Below, piece after piece: positions 11,893 to 23,334 of a stretch of DNA of 64,000 nucleotides. The position numbers and the translations under genes are program-made. Positions within the stretch are counted from its first letter, which is position 1, and the number at the start of each line of letters is the position of its first letter. The stretch is from Glandiceps talaboti (Eukaryota; Hemichordata; Enteropneusta; Spengelidae), in the NCBI RefSeq assembly GCF_964340395.1, contig NC_135552.1, positions 3,651,701-3,715,700 of the forward strand, given 5' to 3'. A model generated the notes under the pieces. The model was not told the DNA's origin. It did no database searches and worked only from the letters and a program-made list of their open reading frames with translations.

Positions 11893-12659
11893 AACAGCAG
11901 TATACTTGGTATATCATATTAGGCATAAAAAAATAATTGTTTGGTTCTGGTTACCCGACCCCCACCTAGTTTTTCACTGCCAACCCTAAACTTTTTTATT
12001 ATGTTTTTGAGAAAAAAATAACAAAATCGCAAAAATTGTGAAGTTTCATGAGAAATAGTGGATGCGGAAACTGACATCATCTAAAAAAGACAATATAACA
12101 TTGTTCTTCCAATCTGTAATGGTTGTACATCTGATAGGAAGAAATAAACAACACAGAGACCATTTGGAAAACAGTGGAAAACCTTAACTACCTCGGTAGA
12201 CACTCACACAGAAAAAAAATATAATAAAATAAAATAAAATATCTACCTACCCCACCTATTCTAAAATTGAGCATAACAGGAACTAGTTTTTTTTCTTAGG
12301 CCTTGTACAGTCTCATCGAGAGGTTTGTAACAGCAGTATATTGTAATCATATTATACAATCTCATTGTGAGGTTCTTAACAGCAGTATATCATACATGTA
12401 CATGCATTAATAAATCTATACGAAGTGATGCAGTAAAAGTAATGATATTGAGTATGATGACCATAAAGGTAAGAGGACGACTAAATTAATAATCTTCCTT
12501 TGACTTTATTCTAATATTAGTTTTCTAATGAAAAGTGAGATACCGTAGCTGTCACCATGTAATTGGCCACTGTTCAATTACCAGTTTTCCATTTGGTGAT
12601 CAATTACCCATTAATAATTATGGTATGATAAAGAATTTGAGACATGCTATATTGTACAT

Positions 12660-12744
12660 GTACTCCCTGTGGTGATAGCTTTTATCATGCTACTATCACT
12701 GTATCAGTCTTCATAACAGATCATCTTCATATAACCTTCAGTTA
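12660..12744. repeat. Target segment duplicated on the far side of the 12.75-13.61 kb element
   Basis: GCTACTATCACTGTATCAGTCTTCATAACA and CATATAACCTTCAGTT recur at 13666-13725 and CCTTCAGTG at 13613. The TA-flanked element is thus embedded in a locally duplicated sequence. Confidence 0.6.
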
Positions 12745-13611
12745 GACTGTCAACAGTCGTTCATGCGATTTTTGCTACGTTTTATCTAAAACTAAAGTCA
12801 TCACCTCGCTCTGATCTGATCCGAAGCAATACTATAACCATGTACCAACCAGCGAGTGCCGGAGGCACGAGCCACTGTCATCGCTCGCTGTATCTCCCTT
12901 TCTATTACTTATTCATGATGTGACGTCATGGAATTGGACTTTACTCTATCGTATGATTTGCATACAGTTCACTCAACATTCAACGCATATATACATACAC
13001 TTCAGAGCAAATTTGACCCCGTAAATGTATTTTTATGGTCATAATCAAGTACTAATTTACCTTACCTATCTTTCTTTGCGAAAGCTTGACACTGTACGTT
13101 TTTTTGACATTTGCAAATGACGTAGTTGGATGACCTCGATGCCCAACACGCCAATTTCATTGACAATGTCAAGCTCATAGAGTCATACACTCACTAGTCT
13201 ATGGTGCTGTGTACGTGTACAGTCTACTAGCTAGCTGTGAGTTGAAGGAGCTCAATTGGCTCCATCTGCAACTCATGGACTGTTATCATGCATGTAATTT
13301 TTCTTCTCTGAAAGTCTTTCATGTTTGAATATCTAAGTTTCTCCAATGCGTCTTGATATGTTCACTCACTTCATGATGCCATGTTGATTTTGATTGACAA
13401 GCTTTGAGAACGATGACCCCAATGTCAAACATTCTACAATAAAAATGTCCTTACTGTTATCGTGTGAGGGTGCGGCAAGGAACAAAAGTCGTTTGTGCCT
13501 TCGGCAATCGTAGTTCCTATTAGTACGCATTATCCAGTGCTACGGAGCGAGGCGACGACTTTGATTTAGATGACGCATAGCAAAAAAAGGCATGAACGAC
13601 TGTCGACAATC
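12745..13611. mobile_element. 867-bp MITE-like element with about 65-bp terminal inverted repeats and TA flanks
   Basis: Left terminus GACTGTCAACAGTCGTTCAT is mirrored by the right terminus, whose complement reads GATTGTCGACAGTCGTTCAT. The match continues through TTTTTGCTA, ATCTAAA, AAAGTC and CCTCGCTC with small indels. TA stands at 12743-12744 and 13612-13613, as expected for Tc1/mariner-type insertion. The interior has CpG-containing stretches and no transposase ORF, so it is non-autonomous. Confidence 0.8.
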
Positions 13612-13765
13612 TACCTTCAGTGTGTAGCTTAGATGGTATCACATGATATGGATAAAATTTATCACACTACTAATACTATCATTGATCAGTCTTTATAACA
13701 TATCATGTTCATATAACCTTCAGTGATTGGCTTATATGGTATCACATGATATGGTAGTGACCTCA
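13612..13765. repeat. Direct repeat of about 110 bp, 1.4 copies
   Basis: CCTTCAGTG, GTAGCTTAGATGG and TATCACATGATATGG at 13613-13650 recur at 13718-13755. This is part of the duplicated target around the 12.75-13.61 kb element. Confidence 0.7.
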
Positions 13766-13862
13766 ATTTGCATCTAGGGGGACTATTGTGTTCTATTAAC
13801 CTAGGGCAATATTCACACAGCATGGAAGACTTACCAGCGATTTGCTTTGACTATATGCGTAT

Positions 13863-14570
13863 AGACATTTAAATTGAGTCTTTGTGTATTCAACTTATTG
13901 ACTTAACATAGAAAGGAAAATTTTGGTCATTTCACCTTGAAAATGTTTGTCAGGGTCAAATGTCAATGTCTCATTAGAAAGCTCATCATTGATAATGTGA
14001 GGGTAGACATTGAATGGTGTCAAACTTTTGGCGATAACATATAAAATGTGCTTGTATACATGTATTACAAACATGGCCACCATTTTGCTATTCAGGTCAA
14101 GGTTGTGAAATTAAGTGACATACATATGCGTCACATACAAATGTAGTAAAAAGACATGATTAAAATATCATCATCACTTCAAATATTTTATTGAGAAAAG
14201 CTATGAAATTAACCCAAATTTGGCTATTTGACCTTGACAAAGACTTTCAAGGTCAGAGGTCAGGGTCTTAAAGTTAAAAGAAAGCTCATAAGAGTCATAT
14301 TTGATAATATGGGTGTAGGTACTTGAATGGAGTCACTAAATATTATACCTCCAAAGTTATAGCATATTGCGAAAGTTAACAACAAATTTGGCCACCATTC
14401 ACCTTTATGCCAGGTTTGGTTAAAATCATCAGTTGATGTATGCCAGAGATACAGGATGAACACACGCATGCACGCATGCACGCATGCACGCACGCATGCA
14501 CACACACACACACACGCATGCACACATGAACACACGCACGCACACATGCACGCACACACACAGACACAGA
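13863..14570. repeat. Dispersed repeat family A, copy 1, ending in a CA/CACG tract
   Basis: AGTCTTTGTGTATTCAACTT, TTTTGGTCATTTCA, TTGAAAATGT, GCTCATCATTGATAATGTGAGG and GTTGTGAAATTAAGTGACATACAT recur in the same order and orientation at 39.92-40.26 kb. The downstream part (14200-14450) repeats the same themes (AAGGTCAGAGGTCAGGG, TTTGGCCACCATT). It ends in alternating CACGCATG/CA at 14460-14565. Confidence 0.75.
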
Positions 14571-14579
14571 ACCCTGCTG

Positions 14580-14965
14580 GAAACACTACTGCCTTAGAAA
14601 ACTTTCACCATCATCATCATCTATGATCTAACAAAGAGTAAAGTAACTTACTAAGGTTTCTCATTGCAATATTTTCACTAATATGTATTATAAAATTAAT
14701 AATAATAACAAACTTGTAATCACCATTGTATCCAATGTATCAAGAAAACACTGTCACCTTATAAAACTTACATCATTCTCAGCTAGGATCTAACAAAGTG
14801 TAAAGTAAGATTTCCCAATGCAATATCTTATCTCTTTGCATTTACAACAAATCCTGCAAACAGTAGACTTGCTTCAATTCTCTAAACAACATCTCAATAC
14901 AACACTGATGCCTTATAAAACATTCACCACCATCTAACACAAAGCTTTAGTTTTCCCATTTGCAA
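14580..14965. repeat. Degenerate tandem repeat, about 150-bp unit, 3 copies
   Basis: Each copy has AACACT, CTTATAAAAC, ACCATC, ATCTAACAAAG and TTCYCATTGCAATAT in order. The units are diverged, so the array is old. Confidence 0.6.
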
Positions 14966-15629
14966 TATTACATTTATTTGAGATCAGAAATCTCATCTTC
15001 TTTACTAACAAGTAGTTCTCTCAGTGGATTCACAATAACATTACATGCACAGTACAACATCATAAAACTTTTAACTTTTTGAATTATTCAAGCAAAGACT
15101 AAAACTCTGTCTTTAATCATTTCCTTCCATATGTGATGGTATTAAATCACAGGATATGAGTTTACTCTGAGGACCCACTTTGAGTTACGATATTTTCCCC
15201 CAGTCTGCTTTAGGGTATGGTTGTTATACTTTGAGCCAACTATTACAAACTCAGATACAGCATATTCCCATAACTTCAATGCGTTCCTATTGTCTAACAT
15301 CACATTAAAGTTACTAGTATACAGTAATACAGCAATATCCATGAGATATTGACGACTACTTACTTTTCATATTTCACACTGTTGTATATAATTAGTATGT
15401 AAACAACTTTTCAGCTGTAAGTCGATGCTAATTTACACTCACAGAAGGGGATTATTGTTCTATCAGCACAATGTACTAAGTCTTTTATAGCTTTAGTACA
15501 AAAATTCAGATCAATACATTGGCTGGCATGATGTTTCATACACTGTATATGTTAGCAAGAAACATCTATATTTGTATATTGCATTGTACAGCATACATGT
15601 AAATCAACATGTTGCTTTATTTTGTATTA
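14966..15629. other. Intron sequence, nothing recognised
   Basis: AT-rich unique DNA, with TACATGTA palindromes near 15596. No exon-like segment. Confidence 0.55.
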
Positions 15630-16031
15630 TATTATAGCATTACCAATTCCAGTGAATTTTGTGACGTCATCGCTGTACATTATTACTGATAATGTACTCC
15701 GTTATTGGGCATCGCGGCCCCGGAACGAGCATAACAATACAAGCTTATGTCCGTAAGGCAATAAAGGTGTGGGTATTTAAGAACAGGGAAATTATGGGGT
15801 AAACACCGTAAGAATTTTTTTAAAAAGATTCAAATTAAAATGAAACAAATTTGTGTTCACAGCAGTTCATTGAAGTGTATATGTGTGTGTGTACATGTAC
15901 GTACGTGCATCCCTATGATTAGTATTCAGCTTCCGGGCCGAACATGGCAGACGATGTTCAGCGCTGTGTATATTATCTGTTGTTTTGCGTTTCTCGGTCT
16001 ACAAATTCACTGGAATTGGCAAAACTATAAA
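15630..16031. mobile_element. MITE-like element with about 30-bp terminal inverted repeats
   Basis: CCAATTCCAGTGAATTT (15643-15659) is mirrored exactly at 16003-16019. Outward, weaker matches (TTATAG) extend the arms. The interior is CpG-richer (GGGCATCGCGGCCCCGG) than its surroundings. The right arm abuts the snap-back element at 16037. Confidence 0.7.
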
Positions 16032-16036
16032 ATAAT

Positions 16037-16178
16037 AACAATAATGTACACCCTTGCAGTCCATAATGGACTCAAGCAAACTTTGCACTCCATAATGGGC
16101 TCGGCTGTCGCCTCGCCCATTATGTCGTTCAAAGTTTGCTTTCGTCCATTATGGGCTGGGAGGGCGTACATTATTGTT
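16037..16178. mobile_element. 142-bp snap-back (fold-back) element
   Basis: AACAATAATGTAC at the left is mirrored by GTACATTATTGTT at the right. Complementarity continues almost without break (CCATAATGG, AAGCAAACTTTG, CATAATGGGC) to a tiny loop at about 16106-16110 (TGTC). Nearly the whole sequence can form one hairpin with arms of about 70 nt. A short related palindrome (GTACATTATT/AATGTAC) lies at 15675. Confidence 0.85.
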
Positions 16179-16439
16179 TAAATATGCCTAATGCCAGTGT
16201 TTATAAACTTACATTGTATAATGCCTGAGTGTACAAATGCAAACAGTGTGATCAATGCTGACAGATACCAATCTCTATCTTAATGGGCCAATATTTTCAG
16301 ACCTACTGTACTGTACATGTACAGATAAAATATCTATCCTTTCAATTGGATAACTTGAGAAGTATGTATTGATCTAAAAATAGAAAACAGAAATCTAAAT
16401 ATTTCACCTGACAAGACACTATAACTTTAATGACATTCA

Positions 16440-16960
16440 ATACTGTTGGGTACCCATACATATGTACTTAATTCTGTTTTTTTCATTGTGTATAACCTTT
16501 AATAAAAATAGCGACAATGGTGCTGTAGCACAAGTGTATTTGGCTGTTGCTATGATCATGGTCTTGTTGCCAGGTATATTTGCATACATTTTTGAATGTT
16601 TATTTGCTTGCCTATTAATCTCTTATTATTCTTATGATATACACCATCATTTGGCTGTTGCTATGGGTGTGGTCTTGTTGCTAGGCATATTTGCATATGT
16701 TTTGAATCTTTCTTCACTTGGCTACCCTTTAAAGTTTTCATCTTTGCAATATGAACCATCATTTGGCTGTTGATATGGGCATGGTCTTATTGCTAGGCAT
16801 ATTTACATACGTTTTTTTTATTCTTTATTCACTTATCTACCCATTATTCCTATTATCTTTGCAATATGCATCATCATTTCACTGTTGCTAAGGGAATGGC
16901 CATGGTAGTTAAGGCCAGTTTTGTCGAAATGTTTGCTTTGATTTACAAATCATACTAGTA
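16440..16960. repeat. Dispersed GTTGCTA repeat family, copy 3
   Basis: Four to five roughly 100-bp subunits with CATCATTTGGCTGTTGCTAT, GGGTGTGGTCTTGTTGCTAGG and CATATTTGCATA. Ends GTTAAGGCCAGTTTTGTCGAAATG like the copies at 6.06 and 35.05 kb. The ORFs over it come from the repeat. Confidence 0.8.
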
Positions 16961-17021
16961 CGGGTTACAATATACACAGTTTATGCAAGCTAAAACTTTT
17001 TAAATTAATATTATATCAATA

Positions 17022-17369
17022 TTAAAGTGGCCATCTGGATGAGAATTTGGTATTTATTTTGGATTTTTATTTGATAAAACAGCTTCACTATGTTTTTCTA
17101 CTTGAAAATATTATGTGAAAGAACATATACCAAGTCCATGTTCATAATTCAATACATTGCAAAAAGATGCAAAAAGTGTAAAAAGTTTGTTATTGTACGT
17201 ACAAACATTGTGCACATTGTTTAATGTTTTGCCATTTATTGAGTTGCGAACATGGACTTGGTGTATGTTATTTCACATTATATTTTCAAGTAGAAAAACA
17301 TAGTGAAGCTGTTTTATCAAATAAAAATCCAAAATAAATACCAAATTCTCATCCATATGGCCACTTTAA
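17022..17369. mobile_element. TTAA-flanked palindromic MITE with about 120-bp arms
   Basis: TTAA (17022-17025) then AGTGGCCATCTGGATGAGAA on the left, and TTCTCATCCATATGGCCACT then TTAA (17366-17369) on the right. Arms are nearly identical through TTTTTCTACTTGAAAATA and CCAAGTCCATGTTC. The unique centre is about 100 bp. TTAA target choice is the hallmark of piggyBac-type insertion. No transposase coding. A decayed half copy is at 1140-1310. Confidence 0.9.
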
Positions 17370-17434
17370 AATGTGCTGAGCACTTCCTAAAATCTATCCA
17401 GCAAAAACTCACAACACATTTACTTGGCTAGATG

Positions 17435-18010
17435 AGTGTATCTTGTGGATTGCATCCATGTGTTACTTTCATTTCATATATTTTAATTGTGAACATTACC
17501 ACATAATACTTTTCCTTAAGATACATGCATATATTATCTGCACAAAGACTGCTGAAATTACACGCATTGTACTGGATTTTTAAAATAGATTGTAACATTT
17601 TGACAGATAAATGAATAAATAAAAACATATTGAATTTCAATTGAGCATTACCAAAACATATAATATTACAACATTTATTTTGTGGACTGCATCCAAATGA
17701 TACTTTTATTTCATAAATTTTAATTGAACATCACAAGATACCTTAAGATATTATTTTTGCAAAAGATTGCCAAAATAACAAATATCATTTCAAATGAATA
17801 TTGCCACAACAGTGACACAACATCACCGTTGCAGACTACATAGAAACATCACTTATATTTCATAACCACAGGATGCTTTTTTCAAAGATTGCCCACATAA
17901 CAAGATACTTTTTAAGATTATCTACATAACAGGATACATCTTAAGATTACCGAAATAACTGGCTACTTCATAAGATTACTGAAATAACAAGCTTAATCTG
18001 ATTTTAATTG
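17435..18010. repeat. Degenerate tandem repeat, units about 50 to 220 bp
   Basis: GTGGAYTGCATCCAWRTG, ACTTTYATTTCATA, TTTTAATTG and CCTTAAGATA recur at 17436, 17680 and partly at 17850. The end (17880-17990) has shorter repeats of AAGATTRCCNAAATAAC. Confidence 0.55.
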
Positions 18011-18560
18011 AGCACTGCCACAATAAACTTTTGCCGAGATAGAACTTACATAAATGACTATGAAAGGTAATGAAATAACACATATACATTGTACATATAA
18101 TTCGCTGAGGACTTTCATTTGGACGTCCTGAAATTTAATACATATGACATGGATTCTAAAGACTGTCACTAATTTTATTAATGTAATATTACTACTGCCA
18201 ATCAATTCCAAAATGATGAATTATATCAAATCTAATGTTAAGTTATATGAAAACTCCTTCAGGCATTTTTGTAAAATCAATTATTGATGAGTTTACGAGT
18301 GTCATTCAGAGAGGATCTCAGATTATCACATAGAATTTGAAGCTAGATGAGAGTGAAGTGTTACTCTGTAAACCATCTTTACACCCCTTTACAAAAGTTC
18401 ACAATTATGGTGATTTCATCACAAAGATTAGTCAATGATACTTTTTATTAAATTTACGATACAATCCAAAAACTCACTGTTTTTCTTTACCATGTGCTAT
18501 CTTTGAGAAAAGAAGTAACTGATATTTTCTGAGATTATACAGTTTTTTTTATCAGATAAT
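18011..18560. other. Intron sequence, nothing recognised
   Basis: AT-rich unique DNA without exon-like or repeat signal. Confidence 0.5.
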
Positions 18561-18564
18561 TATG

Positions 18565-18965
18565 TATTTATGAGGTTATGAAATACTAATCAGTACAGCT
18601 ATCCGCACTGTTGATCAAGATCTGTTCCATGCAGAGTACATTTACAATCAAATACCTTGCTTTCACTAGTGTTGCCTCTAGTACTGCTGCAATATGTGTT
18701 AATCATCCGAGTACCCTCTGACACTCACAGGGGTAGCAAAGGTGTGAACACCCATACAGAAGTACACAATAATTTGGTTACATGCCAAGTGAGTGAATAA
18801 ATCTTAAATACAGTTGATGTTTTTGATCATATTTATGAGGTAATCAAATAATAATCATAGCCATCAGCACTGTTGATAGAGTTTTCATTCTTGTCCATTG
18901 GGAGTACTGATAATCAAATAACATTGCCTCTATGAGTATTATACTGTACAGTGTATATATATATT
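18565..18965. repeat. Two diverged copies of a roughly 260-bp segment
   Basis: TTATGAGGTTATGAAATACTAATCA, GCACTGTTGATCAAG and ACAATCAAATA at 18567-18650 recur as TTATGAGGTAATCAAATAATAATCA, GCACTGTTGATAGAG and ATAATCAAATA at 18830-18920. Confidence 0.6.
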
Positions 18966-19040
18966 ACTGCTGTAATATGGGTATTTCCACCTGAGCATTA
19001 CACAATAATCTGCATGATGTGCAGAGGACAGGCATGTATG

Positions 19041-19356
19041 ACACTGGCAATCAAGGCTTCGGTTTACTAACATAGATACAAATTAAAACTATTGTTGTTC
19101 CATGAGTTAAATTACACAAGTGAGTGATAGCAGTTCCTCTGTTGTGCAATTGTAATCACCCCATGATCAAAGCAGTGTAAACATTGAAACAGTACACTGC
19201 CAGTTTATGGAAGTTGGAACTAGCTTTCAGAGAGCCACCCTACTGTAATTAACTAACTATTAAAACATCCCTTCAATAGCTTATCACTGTTGTATCATCA
19301 TGTTGTGACAATATTATGTCTATCGTAGTATTAAACCAAAGCCTTGATTTCCAGAG
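19041..19356. mobile_element. About 315-bp MITE-like element with about 32-bp terminal inverted repeats
   Basis: GGCAATCAAGGCTTCGGTTT (19046) is mirrored by AAACCAAAGCCTTGATTTCC (19333-19352). The outer matches extend a few bases more (ACACTGG versus CCAGAGT). The interior is not palindromic. No ORF. Confidence 0.65.
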
Positions 19357-20049
19357 TAATAATAACCTCCAAATCAGAAAGTGCAGCCACCAAAATAGGG
19401 ATATGGAAATTACCAAGTAATCGCTAATAAGTATGACTGGAAGTATGAGATTTGGGTATTTATGATTTTCATTAAAGTTAGATTACCCAAATGGGAAAGA
19501 TATCTTGTAAAAATAGCAATTTTGACAAAATACTCATTTTCCTTTGACATTGCCTTTTAATATACATTGTAAAGTTCAGTTGATCCCAGATACTCCTGTC
19601 TGAAAAAATCAATAGCAAGACAGTATGTATATAAGGTATGTAAAAGAAGAGAATGTATTTAAGGTTAACACTTCAGCAAAATGGAGAAGGAGAATTTGGT
19701 CATTAAGAAAGTTTGAAAATTGAGGCCTCTTCCCTTCCACATTTCGTTTGAATTCATATGATCTCATCCTCAGCCTTTAGGGTAAAAAGTGCCTGGCTAA
19801 GCATAGCTATTATACCATTCATTGTCATAAACTTACAATTTTAAACTAAGCGTACCATGTAATAAAATAGATTAAACACTTCCCAAGGCAATTTTTCATG
19901 AAACTGAAACTGATGATTATGATAGATAATGTACAGATTACAAAATGTCAGTCAGCTGACTTTATAATACCGTGTGACTTTTTTTCCATAACAATAGAAC
20001 AGTAGTTCAAATCTAACAGTTAGAACATTCACCAGAACTCTTTCTCCCC
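19357..20049. other. Intron sequence, nothing recognised
   Basis: AT-rich unique DNA without a coding signal. Confidence 0.5.
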
Positions 20050-20085
20050 TGCCCCCCCCCCCCCCCACACACACACACACACAGA
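20050..20085. repeat. Poly-C followed by a CA run
   Basis: About 15 C then about 9 CA. A poly-G run of 14 at 20646-20659 is a second mononucleotide tract nearby. Confidence 0.85.
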
Positions 20086-20419
20086 CGTCCATGGGTACAA
20101 CACTCTTGGCACCATCACATAGGCTCTATATCATCTAATTTGAATAAGGTCCCTTAAGTTCCTGAACATTACTAAGCACAGACACTTTTTATGGAATGAA
20201 ATCTGATGATACATCTTTATTATTTCACTATTCTTTGACAGCCTCCTCAATAATAATACATTTACTCTATTTGCCTGTGGTTTAACTGTACATTGCTGAC
20301 TAAGCTGGTTTATCTGACTTTATCCAAATATTTTAGTGATAGTTCCAGTTCACTACTTTGCTGCCCCATAGTTATAAATCCTGTATAGACTGCCTGAGTG
20401 CTTCATCTTTTGGCAATCC

Positions 20420-20630
20420 ATCATCTTATCTACCTACATGACAGGTTTGTCAAACACACAGGAAATCCTGCAAAGCTATAACCACTGTATTTACAGAAAA
20501 CTTCGATGAACATCATGCATGTACATGTACCTGCTTGACAGATTTGTCAACTCACAAGACATCATACACAGCTAGCCACTGTATTTACTGAAGATCTCAA
20601 TGAAAATAGACATGTACCTGTCCAACATAT
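20420..20630. repeat. Diverged tandem duplication, about 100-bp unit
   Basis: ACAGRTTTGTCAA, CACACARG, CTAGCCACTGTATTTACWGAA and ATGAACAT/ATGAAAATA occur twice in order. Confidence 0.6.
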
Positions 20631-20979
20631 ATATGTAAACATTGTTTTGATAGGGGGGGGGGGGGGTATTAAAGATTTCAAATTTATTTTAAGAGAAACA
20701 CAAAAGAAAAGGATGTTAAGCAGGCAATAAGTAAACAATAATTCTAATATAAAAATTTCTATGTGGGTGGGAGGCTACAAAAGAGTCTGAAATACACATC
20801 ATTTTGTAATTGTGCATGGAAATCCAACTTACATGAACATATTTTCTGTCATCATGACCAGGTGATGAACTTCAAGGTTTGGAAATACCATGGCACTTTC
20901 ATGCACATGTACTTGGCCTAACTTGCAGGTAAAAATCCAGTATTTTTTGTTATGGCTGAGTGCAGTTTGTGAAATTAAG

Positions 20980-21440
20980 TGAAAATGACTACTGGTCATA
21001 AGGACCGACAGGTAGCAAATGCTGCTGGTCCTTACGGAAACCTGCTGGTCCATACTCAAAGCAGTTCATATTCATGACTTGTATTATACACAGATTGTAG
21101 ATAATTTGAGAAATTCAACCAATCATATACCAGGGTATTTTCTAACATAAAATAAATGCTGTGTGTTACGTTATGTAGACTTGATATCAAAAGTGACAAC
21201 AACACATAGCAAGCTAGCTGTGATGCTTGACAGGGTAATTTGATCTGAGGGAGAGTAAAACCAGTATTATGCAAGACCAGATTCATGTATGTAAAACTGG
21301 ATATATCTTTGAATAAATATTATTATTTACTTCAAATTCCAATTGGTCATAAGGACCAACAAGTTGTTGTAATTCTGAAAAACTGTCGGTCTGAACGGAA
21401 ATCTTGTCGGTCTTGGACCGATAGACCAGCATTAATTGTA
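20980..21440. repeat. Two copies of a GGTCATAAGGACC-containing segment
   Basis: TGGTCATAAGGACCGACAGG (20994) then CTGGTCCTTACGGAAAC. A second copy at 21343 reads TTGGTCATAAGGACCAACAA then GGTCTGAACGGAAATC and TTGGACCGATAGACCAGCA. Each copy contains small GGTCC/GGACC palindromes. Function unknown. It resembles in style the GGTGGTCC/GGACCACC frame at 43.8 and 44.8 kb. Confidence 0.5.
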
Positions 21441-21565
21441 GAATTTACCTGAGTTGTCTAGTAATATTATCAGTGAGTGTTTTTAAAGTAAGTAACATTT
21501 ACCTGAAGTCCCGAGGTACATATACTCTTATTTCTATTAGTGCATCCAATCAAAATTATGCAAAT

Positions 21566-21805
21566 ATGAGATTTAAGTAAGATTTACCAGACTTCCTCCA
21601 ACTGTTACTGGGCTCCCCAGCCCTTAGTAAAGACACTGTACCGGTATACAGGTATGGAGATCTTAGTAAGTTTTACAAGACTTCCCCCAACTGTTACTTG
21701 GCTTCCAAGCCCTTAGTAAAGACACTATACCAGTATATACTAATACAGGTATGGAGATATAAGTAAGTTTGACCACACTTCCCCCAACTGTTACTGGTAT
21801 TCCCA
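21566..21805. repeat. Degenerate tandem repeat, about 95-110-bp unit, 2.3 copies
   Basis: GAGATYTWAGTAAG, AGACTTCCYCCAACTGTTACT and AGCCCTTAGTAAAGACACT recur at 21569, 21658 and partly at 21755. It lies about 150 bp before the GALNT donor at 21952. Confidence 0.75.
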
Positions 21806-21951
21806 AAATTTGGCTAAAATACTGATGCACCACAATGGTTTTCCAGTAAATGAATTAGACAGTATATGTGTGTTGGATTTTTTGATGAAAAAAAAATGAT
21901 ACTATTGCAGCTGAAAGTATTCATGATATACATGTATATTCCAATACTTAC

Positions 21952-22123
21952 CCCCTTGGCCTTACATCTGGAAGAGACCTATTGAAAGCTATCTTCTCAC
22001 TAGCCATCAAGTTAAATTCATTTATCCTCCATTTTTCATCCATCTCTTTTTTAAACTGTGGTTCTATAATTACAGGTTTTCCCAGTTCTCCTGGGCCGTC
22101 TCTATTTACAGGTTTAGGCATAT
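21952..22123 (-). CDS. GALNT1/13-type polypeptide GalNAc-transferase, stem-to-catalytic exon
   Basis: This 172-bp exon encodes [20 protein letters not shown], then [20 protein letters not shown] and PDVRPR. The block [22 protein letters not shown] is diagnostic for GALNT1/GALNT13 and its invertebrate orthologues. The acceptor TTTTAG/ATATGCC ends at 22124 and the donor GG/GTAAGT begins at 21951. The first codon is completed with the G left by the upstream exon (G+AT, Asp). The last two bases GG pair with A of the next exon to give Gly. The start codon-like ATG is internal. Confidence 0.96.
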
Positions 22124-22185
22124 CTAAAATGAAAAATAAAACACAAAAAAAACTGTTCAAGACTGAGTTGGATTAAGATACATAG

Positions 22186-22626
22186 TTTACATAAAATGCA
22201 CCTCACTAACAGATTTCACATAAAATGCACCTCACTGACAGATTTCACATAAAATGCACCTCACTGACAGATTTCACATAAAATGCACCTCACTAACAGA
22301 TTTCACATAAAATGCACCTCACTAACAGATTTCACATAAAATGCACCTCACTGACAGATTTCACATAAAATGCACCTCACTAACAGATTTCACATAAAAT
22401 GCACCTCACTGACAGATTTCACATAAAATGCACCTCACTAACAGATTTCACATAAAATGCACCTCACTGACAGATTTCACATAAAATGCACCTCACTGAC
22501 AGGTTTCACATAAAATGCACCTCACTGACAGATTTCACATAAAATGCACCTCACTGACAGATTTCACATAAAATGCACCTCACTGACAGATTTCACATAA
22601 AATGTACCTCACTGACAGATTTCACT
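22186..22626. repeat. Minisatellite, 29-bp unit, about 15 copies
   Basis: Unit ACATAAAATGCACCTCACTG plus ACAGATTTC. The only common variant is CTGACAG/CTAACAG. Starts only 60 bp upstream of the exon acceptor at 22124, on the intron side. Confidence 0.97.
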
Positions 22627-22779
22627 AAAAAAGTTCTTAAAAAGTTCTTAAATCATGCTAAACTTTGCCATTATGGAATTGAAGCTTGTTCGTGGTCCTT
22701 TTAAATTAATATAAGAAATCTAGGGTCCAACATCTTGTCTTCAAAGAAATCAACAAGCTTTTTTTCCCCGTAGAGATAA

Positions 22780-22866
22780 ATGTAACATTTGGCAGCCATA
22801 AAAACGGCTTCATTTTGATAATGTTTTGACCTCCACTTTGATAACATTTTGACCTCCACTTCAAAA
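22780..22866. repeat. Short tandem duplication, about 24-bp unit
   Basis: TTTGATAAYRTTTTGACCTCCACTT occurs twice in succession within otherwise unique intron. Confidence 0.65.
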
Positions 22867-22960
22867 ATTTGCATAGTGACCCTGATTATGTTTCTTGATT
22901 TGAACAGAGAATGGGTTGGTGTTTTCTTCAACAAAGGAACAGAAAAAGTTTAGAGAGGTT

Positions 22961-23212
22961 ATTTCAAGTGATCTACCGTATCTCTTGATATCAATGAGGT
23001 TATTTCCAATGCTCATTTCAAGTGATCTACCATATCTCTTGATATCAATGAGGTTATTTCCAATGCTCATTTCAAGTGATCTACCATATCTCTTGATATC
23101 AATGAGGTTATTTCTGATGCTCATTTCAAGTGATCTACCCTATCTCTTGATATCAATGAGGTTATTTCCAATGCTCATTTCAAGTGATCTACCGTATCTC
23201 TTGATATCAAAA
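22961..23212. repeat. Minisatellite, 54-bp unit, about 4.7 copies
   Basis: Unit ATTTCAAGTGATCTACCATA plus TCTCTTGATATCAATGAGGT and TATTTCCAATGCTC. Because 54 is a multiple of three, both strands show repeated 18-residue ORFs, which are artefacts. Confidence 0.95.
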
Positions 23213-23334
23213 AGAAACATTCTGATCAACTAGATCTACATTTTGATCAATGTAGACTTATTTGATAATGAACCTTTTCACCTGAGAGCTCAAGGCGCTA
23301 ACTATTTTACTGTATATTTTACTTATAACATAAT

